From Polytrichum commune (taxonomy: Eukaryota > Streptophyta > Polytrichopsida > Polytrichales > Polytrichaceae): 64,000 nucleotides of DNA. The DNA lies in the NCBI GenBank assembly GCA_950295325.1, contig OX485806.1, positions 866,001 through 930,000 on the forward strand, written 5' to 3'. The position numbers were made by a program, and so were the translations under genes. Positions within the stretch are counted from its first letter, which is position 1; each line of letters opens with the position of its first letter. The notes below the pieces were generated by a model. It made no database searches, was not told the DNA's origin, and was given only the letters and a program-made list of their open reading frames with translations. Shown here piece by piece: positions 1 to 10,391 of this stretch.

Positions 1-113
1 CAAAGAGCCTAGTTTGGGTCGATCGACCCAAACCTGCAAAGAGCCTAGTTTAGGTCGATCGACCCAAACCTGCAAAGAGACTAGTTTGGGTCGATCGACC
101 CAAACTGCTTACG
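1..113. repeat. 36-bp tandem array of palindromes, inside an intron
   Basis: Three tandem 36-bp units start at 1, 37 and 73. Each contains a near-perfect 22-bp palindrome (cores at 12-33, 48-69 and 84-105) with arms GTTTGGGTCG and CGACCCAAAC and centre AT; the middle copy has one base change in its left arm. The array lies just beyond a minus-strand splice donor at 133, so it appears to sit in an intron of the neighbouring gene. The array is seen directly; the intron placement is inferred. Confidence 0.9.
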
Positions 114-133
114 AGCTAGAGAAAGTCACTTAC

Positions 134-1405
134 CATAGCAGTATAGACAGGTTTTGAGCCTCCGAAGACGTTGAAGATGCAGTCCCCTCTCCTCGTCAGC
201 GTCCTCATCATTCTCATGTAAAATTCCATCCGCAGCTCATCTGCAGGATAGTTCGCGTATTTAGCCTCGTCGTAGAGGCACTTGTTGGCACCCAACCCTT
301 CTGGAACTTGGAAGAGTTTGTCCATCCGGGATATAGGGTGGTTCGGCACCTTCAGCAACTCCGCTTTGTACACGAAGTACAAACACAAGACGTTGACGAA
401 CTTGGTCTTCTTGTCCTTCAACGTCGTGTAAGCCCCCTCCGCCGGTGCGGCGATGTAGTGAGACTTGGACACTGCATACTCCGGCTGCAGTTTCCGGACA
501 AGCTCGTACACCTGCTCCGCCCTCCTATCCTTGACTATCCAAAGCCAGATATCTACCTCCCTGAACTTAGGGCTTGCATAATCGACGAACTTAGTTAAGA
601 AGGGGTCGTAGAAGAGGGTGCTCATCGTGCCCTCAAATGAGCTTCCAGGTCTGTTTCTAAAATCAATCATCCCAAAAGGAAAGCGGTCCTTTGCTTTCGT
701 CCTTATCGCCATTCTGGCGTCTTGACCTGGCCAGCCCTGAATTTTCAAAGGCTCGAAGGTGACAAGGTTGAAGTAAGCGTCCCCTTCAAACTGGACAATC
801 TTCTTCTCCTTGATGAAGTTCGAGAACGCACGCGCTGTGTGATCCGGAAGCGCCCGGTTCTTCCCACCCTTCACCATCTTGGCCCGCAAAAAGTCGTCCC
901 CCGCTTCCCTTATTAGAGCCGCCATGGACGCACTGGTGAACTTATATTCATCTTTGAATGCTCTCCAGTTAGCCTTATGAACCTCGCCGTCCACGACAAT
1001 ATTCCTCTCTAGTACGAATTTATGCAGCTCCTGCACGATAGTCGTCTTCTTTTTCTTGTTCTCCATCCATTCCTTCATGGTGTAGCATGAAGGAACGAAG
1101 GATTTGGGCTTTACGAAGATAATCTTTGGGTGCACCCAGCACCTCTTGGCCGTGGGTGCCACGTGCAGGATGTACGATGCCGCCTTCTCCACCTCCGTCT
1201 CTGACAGCCCTTGAAGAGTTCTAAAGAACTCTCTCACGAGAGGCTTCATCTGCTTGAAGCGCGAGGCCAGGCTGAAGAAAGCGCCAGTGTCGGGGTCGAT
1301 CAAATCCCCCGTCTTGTGTTTTTCAAACACGGTTTTCCACTTCCTCCAAACTGAGTCCGATGTTGTAATCAAGTAAATCTCCCCCTTGAGGTCGCTGTAT
1401 TTCTT
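134..1405 (-). CDS. Exon of DGQH/ParB-like gene; N4/N6 DNA methyltransferase-like C-terminal segment
   Basis: This long minus-strand open exon has about 50% GC in an AT-rich background. Its right border is near AG|AAGAAATAC (about 1405) and its left border is the donor ATG|GTAAGTGAC at 134/133, so the gene continues outside the window. The last residues read GDCIFNVFGGSKPVYTAM. This resembles the glycine-rich SAM-binding strand of beta-class N4/N6 DNA methyltransferases (usual form DPFxGSGTT followed by AxxxGR). A catalytic (D/N/S)PP(Y/F) motif is not evident; LFYDPF at about 590-640 is only a weak candidate. The middle is basic and aromatic-rich (KDRFPFGMIDF, WLWIVKDRRAEQVYELVRKL) and unrecognised. 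The intron phases of this exon and the one at 1682-3005 do not match with the most obvious acceptor, so either the acceptor differs or a small exon lies between. The methyltransferase assignment is a hypothesis. Confidence 0.45.
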
Positions 1406-1555
1406 CTGCTTGTGGCTCGAATTATCAATGGAGGAAAATTTGTTGATCATTTGATATTTGAAATCATGCACGTGAACAAAACAGAACATTTGAATGCGTG
1501 TTAGATAAGTACATGTGATTTCCAAACCATATCATGACCAACATCTACAACAAGA

Positions 1556-1672
1556 GTTTGGGTCGATCGACCCAAACTAAAAAAATCACAAGATTGCAAC
1601 AGTTGTTTGGGTCGATCGACCCAAACTAAATAAACAAGGCTGCACCAGGAGTTTGGGTCGGTCGACCCAAAC
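1556..1672. repeat. Three palindromes inside the intron
   Basis: Cores lie at 1556-1577 (centre AT), 1605-1626 (centre AT) and 1651-1672 (centre GT), all with perfect GTTTGGGTCG/CGACCCAAAC arms. They fall between the donor at 1681 and the acceptor near 1405 of the minus-strand gene. The sequence between them is AT-rich and unrelated. Confidence 0.9.
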
Positions 1673-1681
1673 AATACTCAC

Positions 1682-3005
1682 CTCCCACTTGGGATTCTTG
1701 TCCTTCGCATTCTCCCTCCTTGGGAGGCCTACCATAGAACTCCCACACCTCCCGCGAGGCTATGATATTCCTTATCCAGAAAGCTTGGTAGGCCCTTTTC
1801 TTATTCCCCATGTTGAAGTAACGGGAGATGTCGCTCAGTCGGGTCTCATCATCAGACCACACCACCAGTGCCTTCCACACCTTCAACTTCTCCTTCTGAT
1901 TGTTGGGATCATCCCACTCATTCATGAGTTGGATTTTCTTGCATGCCTCCACGCTGTGTTGGCCGTCTATCAGCCAAAAATCGCCCTTCTGAATTGTTGG
2001 CCACATTTCAGGTGTAGGCATTTTCTTGAGACCCTGTGGCATCACTACAATCGTTTGCCTGCCGTCTTTAAACTGCTCGCAAACGATCTGCGCGATTATC
2101 CAGTCAACGTAGGCGTCCTCCTTTGTCCGGACACACTTCTCCGGTGGCGCTAGATGGCACTGGCTGATGTTCACGTCGAACTTGAAATCCCTGCCCATGA
2201 AAAAACAGTGGAAGCATTTCGTCGTGAAATTGTTCACGATTTTCTGCAGCTCCCCTGCATCCACCTCTTCGCCGGGCTTCGGCATGCGCAACTCCGGTGA
2301 GACTGGCTCGTCAGTCATCACAGATGACTCTCTCGCCCTCTTGGATGGAGTTGTTTGACGGCTCCCAGAAGGTGTAGGAGCCTCACTATTCGTAGGTGTT
2401 TGGGATGGAGTGGTCCTCCGTGAGTCAGCCGGTACTGGTCGCGGCATCCTCACCGTTTGATGTCTTGACGACCCTGCTCCTTCCTCTGTGGGAGCTTTCC
2501 GCCTCACAGCTTGCTGTGATTTGGTTTTGCTTTGCACGTCCTTGTTCAGCACGGTTATTGCATGTTTTAGTTTTGTGAACCGGCTTGAGACCTTGGTATT
2601 CGATGTACTGTTATCGATGAATATAGACTCCGGTTTGATGACGTCGGGTTCTACACATGTTTCTTTTGCATAGATAGCGTCAAAGGGTTCGGAGAACTGG
2701 TGCATAAACATATGCGCGTTCTGGACAGCCGAGTTCTCGAGGATGACGTCGGTATAGTCTCCAAGAGACTGTACCGATGCGACCTCCCATCCCGTAAGAG
2801 TCGCCCAGGTGTGCTTCTCCACGGTTCCCACCTTGACAACAAAAATCATTTTGTATGTTGAGGCTTTGACTACTTGAATTGACCAAGCGAGGACAAGCCC
2901 GTCCTTAGGGGAATAGGAGTCTTCCTGCGGGGTTTCGTGCTCCTGCCACAACATGTCCGGCGCAGGCATGAACCACCTTTCGCCTGGTCGTTTCTTTGGG
3001 GCTAT
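1682..3005 (-). CDS. Exon encoding a DGQH (ParB/DGQHR-like) domain
   Basis: The exon is bounded by a good acceptor (TTTCTTTCCTTGCAG at 3020-3006) and donor (GAG|GTGAGTATT at 1682/1681) on the minus strand. The first about 150 residues are an unrecognised globular region. Next comes a low-complexity Ser/Thr/Pro/Arg linker (RRTTPSQTPTNSEAPTPSG and neighbours) that looks disordered. The C-terminal part contains GDFWLIDGQHSVEACKKI, followed by a strand (KVWKALVVWSDDE) and a helical segment ending REVWEFYGRP. The DGQH-x-x-EA pattern followed by a W/V-rich strand is the hallmark of ParB-like and DGQHR-domain proteins, in which this loop binds nucleotide or phosphate. ParB-like domains fused to or next to DNA methyltransferases are common in prokaryotic mobile elements, which fits the next exon. 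Upstream exons were not identified. Recognition rests on motif alone. Confidence 0.5.
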
Positions 3006-3031
3006 CTGCAAGGAAAGAAACCCCAATGTTA

Positions 3032-3430
3032 GTTTCGGTCGTTCGACCCAAACTTCTTCAAAATGAATAGAAGTCACGTGATGTAATTGAAATGTAATAA
3101 ATTGCCGCATGTATTTTGGTGGTTTGTGTATTGTTATATGTGAACATCATTTAATGGTGATATTGTATTTTTATTTTTGGGTGGACTTGCATTTTATATT
3201 GTATCTAACATCATGGATTTCTTTATGAGATTAGGGTTTAGAAGACTGTGTTTGGGTCGAGCGACCCAAACATCAGCCTTTGATTGGGTTTAGGGTTTCA
3301 AACAGCAGCCTTTGTTTGGGTTTAGGGTTTCAAACAGCAGCCTTTGTTTGGGTCGAGCGACCCAAACAACAGCCTTTGTTTGGGTCGATCGACCCAAACA
3401 ACAGTCCTTGTTTGGGTCGTCTCCCCAAAG
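3032..3430. repeat. Dispersed and tandem palindrome copies upstream of the DGQH exon
   Basis: A degenerate copy is at 3032-3053 (GTTTCGGTCG left arm, centre TT), inside the intron just 5' of the DGQH exon. Cores with perfect arms are at 3250-3271 (centre AG), 3346-3367 (AG) and 3378-3399 (AT), and a decayed one is at 3410-3430. Between them are copies of a GTTTGGGTTTAGGGTTTC variant in which the right arm is replaced by telomere-like sequence. Confidence 0.85.
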
Positions 3431-3589
3431 TGTTTTTTATTAATATATTTTAAAAATTTGCACGTAGCATAAACAATGCTTATGCGTTGTGTATGCTACA
3501 ACACTAAGAATTAAGAAACATAACACAATACCTTTGAAATTTGTTGTGCAAACACTTTGGAGTAGATGATGTCTCTTTCCAATAACCCT

Positions 3590-3920
3590 CAATAACAACT
3601 CTGGAATCTCTGAAACAACTATTCAATCTCAAACAACTCTGGAATCCCTCAAACAACTCTGGAATCTCTGAAACAACTATTCAATCTCAAACAACTCTGG
3701 AATCCCTCAAACAACTCTGAAATCTCTTAAACAACTCTGAAATCTCACAAACAACTCTGAAATCTCTCAAACAAATACTGGATCTCTCAAAAGACTTCTG
3801 AATCTCTCAAACGACTTCTAAATGTCTCAAGCAACTCCTGAATCTATCACAAAATTACAGAATCGCTCAAACGACTTTGAAATCTCTCAAACTACACAAG
3901 AACTCCTGATACTCACAAGC
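3590..3920. repeat. Degenerate minisatellite, about 20-22 bp unit
   Basis: There are about a dozen imperfect tandem units of the form CAAACAACTCTGGAATCTCT, increasingly diverged to the right. No coding potential is seen. The stretch 3921-4400 that follows is non-coding, with a short (AGAGCA)n run at 4110-4137 and a GC-richer patch at 4170-4330. Confidence 0.8.
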
Positions 3921-4429
3921 ACAATCTCAACCTCCTACACGATGTTCTCCTAACTTCTTGCCGCACTCTTCAACACTCTGCAACACTCTTGAACAACACT
4001 CTTGAAAACTCATCTACTAAGTTCCTCTACCCTCACGCACTAAACCTTTCCTCCGCAAGTTTCTGTGCTTTTCAAGACTCTTCCTAAAACCTAAGATTGG
4101 ATAAGAGTTATGCAAGAGCAAGAGCAAGAGCAAGAGTGAAAAGACAAATAATGAAGAAGAAGCAGAATGGTGGGAATACCGCGCCTGAATCGCCGCGGCG
4201 CTTCAGGAGAGGCGGCGCTTCCAAGCGAGGCGCGGAGGGAATGCTTGGCGCGGAGAGAGAGAGAAGGAATTCGAAAAGGTGACGTTTGGGGTTTTGATCG
4301 CCTCGGGAATTGGCCCCACCCCCGCCAATAGGCGGCCCACAGGATTAGGGTACCCACGTAATTAGGATTTCGGGGAACCCTAAATCCTAAAGCCTAACTC
4401 TAAACCCTTAGCGGGTATAACTTATTTCA

Positions 4430-5862
4430 ATGAACTAAGGTGCTACATGAAATATACTAAGGTGCGGTGCCAATGCATTCTTGCAACAAAACTTTATGCC
4501 AAAGCTTATACTTAACCCCTACTTACATGACACCATACACTAAACTTTCCAAACAAGTTGAAGTCGTTGGTTTCTCTTTTGTTTGAGCATGTTAGAAAAA
4601 TAATACAATTTCGTGACATATAACGATGTAATCATTGACATTTAGACTTTCCCAATGATGCCAACAACTATGCCTTTCACCACGTTTGAAGGCCAAGGAT
4701 TAACCAATTGTTTTTTAAAGCGTTGATTATAAGTTATGAAAGGTTGCTAAAATTCAAATGAGTTTAAGGGTGAAAGTCCTCACCATCTTCTGATTCAACC
4801 TCTACTCTTCCTGCAAGATATAGCCTAAAGATATGTACTTAGGCCAACTAATTTCCCAATTTGAAGAAGGATGAATGGCTAAAATCCTCTCTTTTAAAAA
4901 TTTTGTAGGTAAAATTTCCTACATGTTTTTTATCACATACTAGGTTGATATCTTATGTTCTTAAATTGTGCATAGGCTCTTTGTCCTACACTCTCAAAAT
5001 TTTATATGCTAAGTCACTTATTTTTTAGGCTGCATTTGTATTAATCACTATATTCGTTAATTTGGGATGGTTTAGGTAGGACGACCCAAACATTAGACTA
5101 TGTTGTTGTGGTCCTGCTTTAAAATGGTTCTAAGCCCTTGAAATAATTGGATGACTTTATGGTCATATTTTCAAACCTAAGTTTGATCCAAGACTTCATG
5201 TATAACTCTACTATGATGTATAAAATGCCCCCCACCCCCACCTCGCACCCCACCAAAGCTTTTGTACAAGTTTCTCAAGTTTTCAATCCCTTGTGCTTGT
5301 GATCAATTCCTAATCCACTAGACTATTTTCTCTAATTAGTGTGGCATAACATTCGGAGTTACACATTTCTGTAACATTTAATAGAAAGTATTTTTTCATC
5401 CAAATAACATAAGTAGGTAGTATGCACACGAAAAATTATGATATGACTTAGTTCGTAAAAAACGATAATGTCAGTAAAAAGTTATAGCAAGACATAATTC
5501 TGAAGTGCACAAGTGCACCTCTCGTTCATCCAACATAAAGCCCTTAAATAGTATGTATATAGTATCCAACATAAAGCCCTTAAATAGTATGTACCTTGAA
5601 CTCTGGAGTACACTAAGGTGGTACATAAAATGTGTTATTCTACTAAACTAACCATTTATATAGCCAATGCATTCTTACAACAAAACTTTATGCTAAACGA
5701 ATACTTAACCCTTACTTACATGACACCATACCCTAAATTTTCCAAACACATTGAGGGCATTGGTTTCTCTTTTGTTCGAGCATGTTAGGAAAACCATACA
5801 ATTGCGTGATATTTAACGATGTAATCATTGACATCTAGACTTTACCAATGATGCCAACAACT
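4430..5862. repeat. Pair of about 240-bp direct repeats and spacer
   Basis: About 240 bp at 4430-4672 recurs at 5605-5862 with roughly 85% identity by eye (shared blocks include CCAATGCATTCTTGCAAC and ATGATGCCAACAACT). A 36-bp unit beginning ATCCAACATAAAGCCC is tandemly doubled at about 5528-5600. I see no gene in the whole interval. Confidence 0.75.
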
Positions 5863-6039
5863 CACACGATATTGAATGAATAAAAAAGATTACCCACACC
5901 CCCCAACATGTGGAACAATTTAGAATATTTGAGTGTGGAGCCTATTAAATGAATACATTCCCCAACTGCATTTTGTAAGGGTTTTCAAATGCATGAGCCT
6001 TATTTGAAAATGCTGACATGCTCAAGTTTTAAGTACATC

Positions 6040-6900
6040 CCTGATATTGTGACTTTGATGAATCGCAAAGTGGCCAATAAAACCATGGTTCATGATATAT
6101 TTAATATATATTAGATTGTGATATAAGAGTAAATCGGAGAAGCAGAACATCAAATGGAGCCATTCAAGCAATCATGTTGTTATACATGTTCCCTCCATGT
6201 ATATTAGATGATGGCGCAAGATAAAATAGATGTTGTTTGTATATGGGGGCATCAGTGAACCACAACTACATTTGGTGTTTAGGGTTTAGGGTTTAGGGTT
6301 TAGGAGATATGGTTATAACATATTAACATTGTCAATGTATAACATTGTCTTACTGGTGAGAAGAGTCTTAAAGGAAGGTTATAGGAAAGACGATCTTGAT
6401 TATGTTAATTTGTTATTTGAGACATTTAAACGCGATATATTGATTGCTCTTGTGTTTATTCAAATAACATGAAATGTTGTCACAGTGGATGTTATTAGGG
6501 GTTAGGGGTCGAACTTTGGATGTTTTGCTCAGTTTAGGGAATCGCATAGTCGCTAATAAACCATGGTTTATTATGTATTTAATATATGGATTGTGATGTA
6601 AAAGTAGATCGGAGAAGCACAACATCAAATGAAGCCATTCAAGCAATCATGTTGTTATTCATTGTTCTCTGCACGTGTATTAGATAATGGAGGAAGATAT
6701 AACAAATATTGTTTGCATAATATGAAGAAGAGTCTAATCGGAAGGCCATAGTAAATACAATGTTGATCATGTGAATATGTTATATGGGACGTTTAAACAT
6801 GATATCCTAATTGGTTTTGTATTTAGTCAATATGTATTTCATGTTGTGGATGATATAAGGGTTGAGGGTCCAATTTTTGATGTTTTGCTCACACACATTT
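6040..6900. repeat. Local duplication of about 350-500 bp; no gene
   Basis: The block starting GAATCGCAAAGTGGCCAATA (about 6057) recurs from about 6539 with scattered substitutions. The following block (AAGAGTCTTAAAGGAAGG, about 6360) recurs near 6725. The two copies are adjacent, pointing to an old tandem duplication. No open frame is conserved between them. Confidence 0.7.
6278..6304 (+). repeat. Interstitial plant telomere repeat
   Basis: Nearly four tandem TTTAGGG units lie inside non-coding DNA. TTTAGGG is the Arabidopsis-type telomere repeat of most land plants, so this supports the lineage call. It is too short to say anything about chromosome position. Confidence 0.9.
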
Positions 6901-7108
6901 GTAAACTTGAAGTGAACTTGAGGATGGATTCAAGTAACATTAAAAGATTGAACTAAAAAGGGACATTGGTAGTTAGTATCCCCTTAACAACGTCCACATA
7001 CGTTCGTCATTGCCACACTTGCATGCGAGATAAGAGAACAATGTTCTAGGGTGTAGGGTTTAGTGGAGACAAATAAATAATTTTATTCACCATGACAATG
7101 GCCTCAAG

Positions 7109-7252
7109 CCTTGGAAACTCTCTCATAATTGAAGCCTCCAAATGGACCAAACCCCACCTAAATAGGTTTACACTCGAAAGGCTTGGAAACTCTCTCATAA
7201 TTGCAACCTCCAAATGTCCCAAATCCCACCTAAATAGGTTTACACTTGAAAG
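7109..7252. repeat. Two tandem copies of a 72-bp unit
   Basis: The unit beginning TTGGAAACTCTCTCATAA occurs at 7111 and 7183 with a few substitutions. It keeps a frame open on both strands, but the peptide is simply doubled and resembles nothing known. The flanking region 6,900-7,870 contains no gene I can support. Confidence 0.8.
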
Positions 7253-7871
7253 CATTGAATGGAATTGTGTTTGGCTCTACATATTGGTTAAAATATACCG
7301 TCATGATACTTGAAAAAATTAATGTGGCCGCCACCCTTCCTCCCAATGGTGTATGTCATATCCACACAAAACCCAAAAAATAGATTAAATATCATAGACT
7401 AAGTCATATGACGGCTGGGGTATCAGGGGGGCATTGATAGATGCGCATTTTCTACAATAAACAAAAAACCGGGAATTATGTAAGGAGGTTCGAAATAACC
7501 TCTGCAATAGAAGAAGGCGGGAAAGGCATCCAATGCCTAAGTCTGGGAAGCGGAGGTGGATAGTATAAAGGGGTGCACCCCCCAAAAGTCGGTCTTTTTT
7601 TTCTCCTCTCCCGCTACTGAATTCGTAGAGAGAACTCTTAGTCGGAGCTGTACTGAAAGGTTTGTGCATGCTGCCGTTCATGAGCACTTTTTCCAGAGCA
7701 TGGAATTTGGGTTTAGGGTTTAGGGTGCAAGCCCACCAAGAACTTTGCAATGAGCTCAAATTCAACACACCACGCAATATCCTCCGTATTATACGCCGGA
7801 TTTTGTGGTGTATTTGGGCGCTCTTCATCTTTCCACGAGTGTTGGCGGGTTTTGAGTCTGACCCTTATGAG

Positions 7872-8607
7872 GTTTGGGTCGGTCGACCCAAACCCCTCCA
7901 CTACTGTTTAGGGTTTTTGTCTGACCCTGATGAGGTTTGGGTCGACCGACCCAAACCTGTCCACTACTGTTTAGGGTGCCTGTACGACCCTTATCAGGTT
8001 TGAGTCGGTCGACCCAAAACCCCACCCTAGTGTGTTAGGGTGCCTGTACGACCCTTAGCAGGTTTGGGTCGACCGATCCAAACCCCTACCCCAGTGTGTT
8101 AGGGTGCCTCTCTGACCCTTAAGGGGTTTGGGTCGACCGACCCAAACCCCTACCCCAGTGTAGCGGGGTGCCTCTCTGACCCTTAAGGGGTTTGGGTCGA
8201 CCGACCCAAACCCCTTCCCAAGTGTGTCAGGGTGCGTCTCTGACCCTTAAGGGGTTTGGGTCGACCGACCCAAACCCCTATCCATGTGTTTCAGGGTGCC
8301 TCTCTGACCCTTAAGGGGTTTGGGTCGACCGACCCAAACCCCTAGCCCAGTGGGGGTATATTTACCCTGTGAAGGTTTGGGTCGGTCGACCCAAACCCCT
8401 ACCTCAGCTTGGGCAGATGTAGGTTGAGCATGGGAAGGTTTGGGTCGGTCGACCCAAACTTTTCCCCACAGCGTGATCGAATTCTTGATGGCCCTGAACC
8501 CATCATTGTGCAAGGTTTGAGTCGGTCGACCGAATCCCGACCCCATCCCATGGGCAAGCTGTGGATGAATCCATGGTGCCACAGGGTTTAGGTCGGCTGA
8601 CCCAAAC
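7872..8607. repeat. Array of 12 palindromes with about 57-77 bp spacing
   Basis: Cores start at 7872, 7935, 7998, 8060, 8126, 8190, 8254, 8318, 8375, 8438, 8515 and 8586. Arms are GTTTGGGTCG/CGACCCAAAC, with the two-base centre mostly AC or GT; copies at 7998, 8060, 8515 and 8586 have arm mutations. Between cores is a looser repeat (GGGTGCCTCTCTGACCCTTA). The array ends about 180 bp before the start codon of the putative transposase. It is the same palindrome as in the introns at 1-3.4 kb. Confidence 0.9.
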
Positions 8608-8786
8608 TCCCTCCCAAAATATTTTGTGGAACGTTTTTTGGACTTGCGCACAGTATTGGGAGTTCACATTGTAGTTGTGTTGCTTATGTCTTTATCCTCG
8701 GTGTCCCCATTGATCATGATATCTTGCATTCTCCGATATTTGATTCTTTTGGAACCTTGCATTGTGTCCATGTGTGTTGAGGTTTC

Positions 8787-10309
8787 ATGTGCATGTATGT
8801 AGGCGCAATGGAGGGAGTTGGTGGAAGAGGGGACTCCTTCTCTGAAGACATGGGCAACACCCATTCTTCGTCTGGGGATGAGCTAGACATTGTCGGGGAG
8901 GATAGTTTTGATGACAGTGCAGATGAAGGTCCTTTGGGGAGTCCTTCGCCATCTGCCCTTTTTTGCCCCATTGTGGAATGTGCGGGGCTTTCACGAGCTT
9001 CATGGGTGAATTTGGATGTGGTACTTGTTAATGACAGTGGAGTTGCTGTGGCGGAGGGTATTTGTCGTAACACACATCCACAAGATTGCATTGATGAAAA
9101 CCCCCTTGGAACCGAGGACGTTGGAGTTGTTATATTGGAATCACTCGTACATTCCGAAGTGAATCCAACTCATAGGTTCTCGTTGCGAAGGTGGCCGTTG
9201 AGGAATGTGACAATTGAGGGGGTTAGCTTGCATGACCATGAGCGACGACACATCCAAATCCAACAGGAGCTCCAAGCAAACATTCGGCCACGCAAAGGCC
9301 TACGGAAGTACGATACATTGGCACGTCCTACTCCGTCTGCAAATGAGTGTAAACGTCAAAGGTTGCTCTGTGAGGAGTCTATTAGAGAAGTTGCCACAAA
9401 GGATTGTTGTGTACATCGTTGTTGCCAATTGTTCCCAAGGGATAAATTGAGGGCCATCCGCGAGGAAATGTGGCTTGGAGATTTCCGTCTAAGATCCACC
9501 AAAGAACTTGATGTCCATAGGACGATACATGTGAACGGAGCGGGTCGGAAGGTCATCACCCTTGAGAGCATAGACGTGTGTTGTACGGCATGGTACACCA
9601 TTCACGGTGTGTCGAAAGCAGAATTTTATAGACAAGCCGCGTATGCCAAGGAAGGCCGCCGTTCCCGTCACCATGGGAACACGGGCTTAAAGAAACCAAG
9701 GGAAGCAACCAGACAAGCAACAGCCACTCTGGCAACCATCATTGTCCCCCTTGCCGATGCAATGCCGCACAAAACAGGCACACACGCAACCGGTGAAAAG
9801 GTTGTGGAGAAGGTTCTTCCTACAGGCACGAAATGGAAAGACATATTGTTGGACGTAAACACAGTTGGCGAGAAGGCCGGGTTGGACCCTATTTCGTTGT
9901 CGAAACTGAGTGCTATCAAAAAATTGAACTTTAGCGAATACATCACAAAAAGACGAGGCGACAAATTTGCCCGTTGTTCCAAATGCGAGAAGTTGAAACA
10001 CCTTCGAGATGCACACACGATGGGGACAGAGTCCTATACCGCACATCAAATGAACTATTTCAAGCATGTGAACATGCAAGAGGCACACCGTAATGATTAC
10101 TACACAAATAGAGCTTTGTCCATCTCCAGGCCTTTGGAGGTCCTTACAATTATCCATGACAAAATGGACCATGCCAAAACAGCCTCACCATGTTTTGCAA
10201 ATCGAATAAAAGCCACGGACGGCCTTTTTAAGCTTCCTGTATCGGTTACAGGTGATTTCGATAACAATTGCATTGCATTACCTAAACACAAATTTGTGCT
10301 TTTAGGTTT
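8787..10309 (+). CDS. Putative transposase (DUF7869-like), exon 1
   Basis: This is the N-terminal half of a large protein. In-frame ATGs are at 8787 and 8808; the acidic leader (SSSGDELDIVGEDSFDDSADEG) follows either. Cys pairs (KDCCVHRCCQLF) come mid-exon, a basic stretch follows, and then ARCSKCEKL, which may be half of a zinc-binding site. Near the end, TIIHDKMDHAKTASP supplies a candidate first catalytic Asp of an RNase H-fold (DDE/D) transposase. An 82-bp intron (10310-10391, GTACTT...TTGCAAG) joins this exon in phase to the next, giving LLGLMIAHGRGD across the junction. The palindromic array lies just upstream, possibly in a 5' intron. The family name comes from resemblance to DUF7869 proteins; transposase activity is inferred. 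Confidence 0.6.
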
Positions 10310-10391
10310 GTACTTGGGGCCATAGATGTACACCATGTGAATTTTTTTGATGTTATAGTTGAATATTAAACCATTGGGTTGGCTTTGCAAG

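Noticed and set aside
1-113. CRISPR-like array of 36-bp repeats
   Set aside because: The whole 36-bp unit is repeated without unique spacers, only three copies are present, and the setting is a spliced eukaryotic gene.
4097-4357. Arg/Ala-rich frame on + and Ser/Cys-rich frame on -
   Set aside because: Driven by the (AGAGCA)n run and a GC-rich patch; no splice context or domain.
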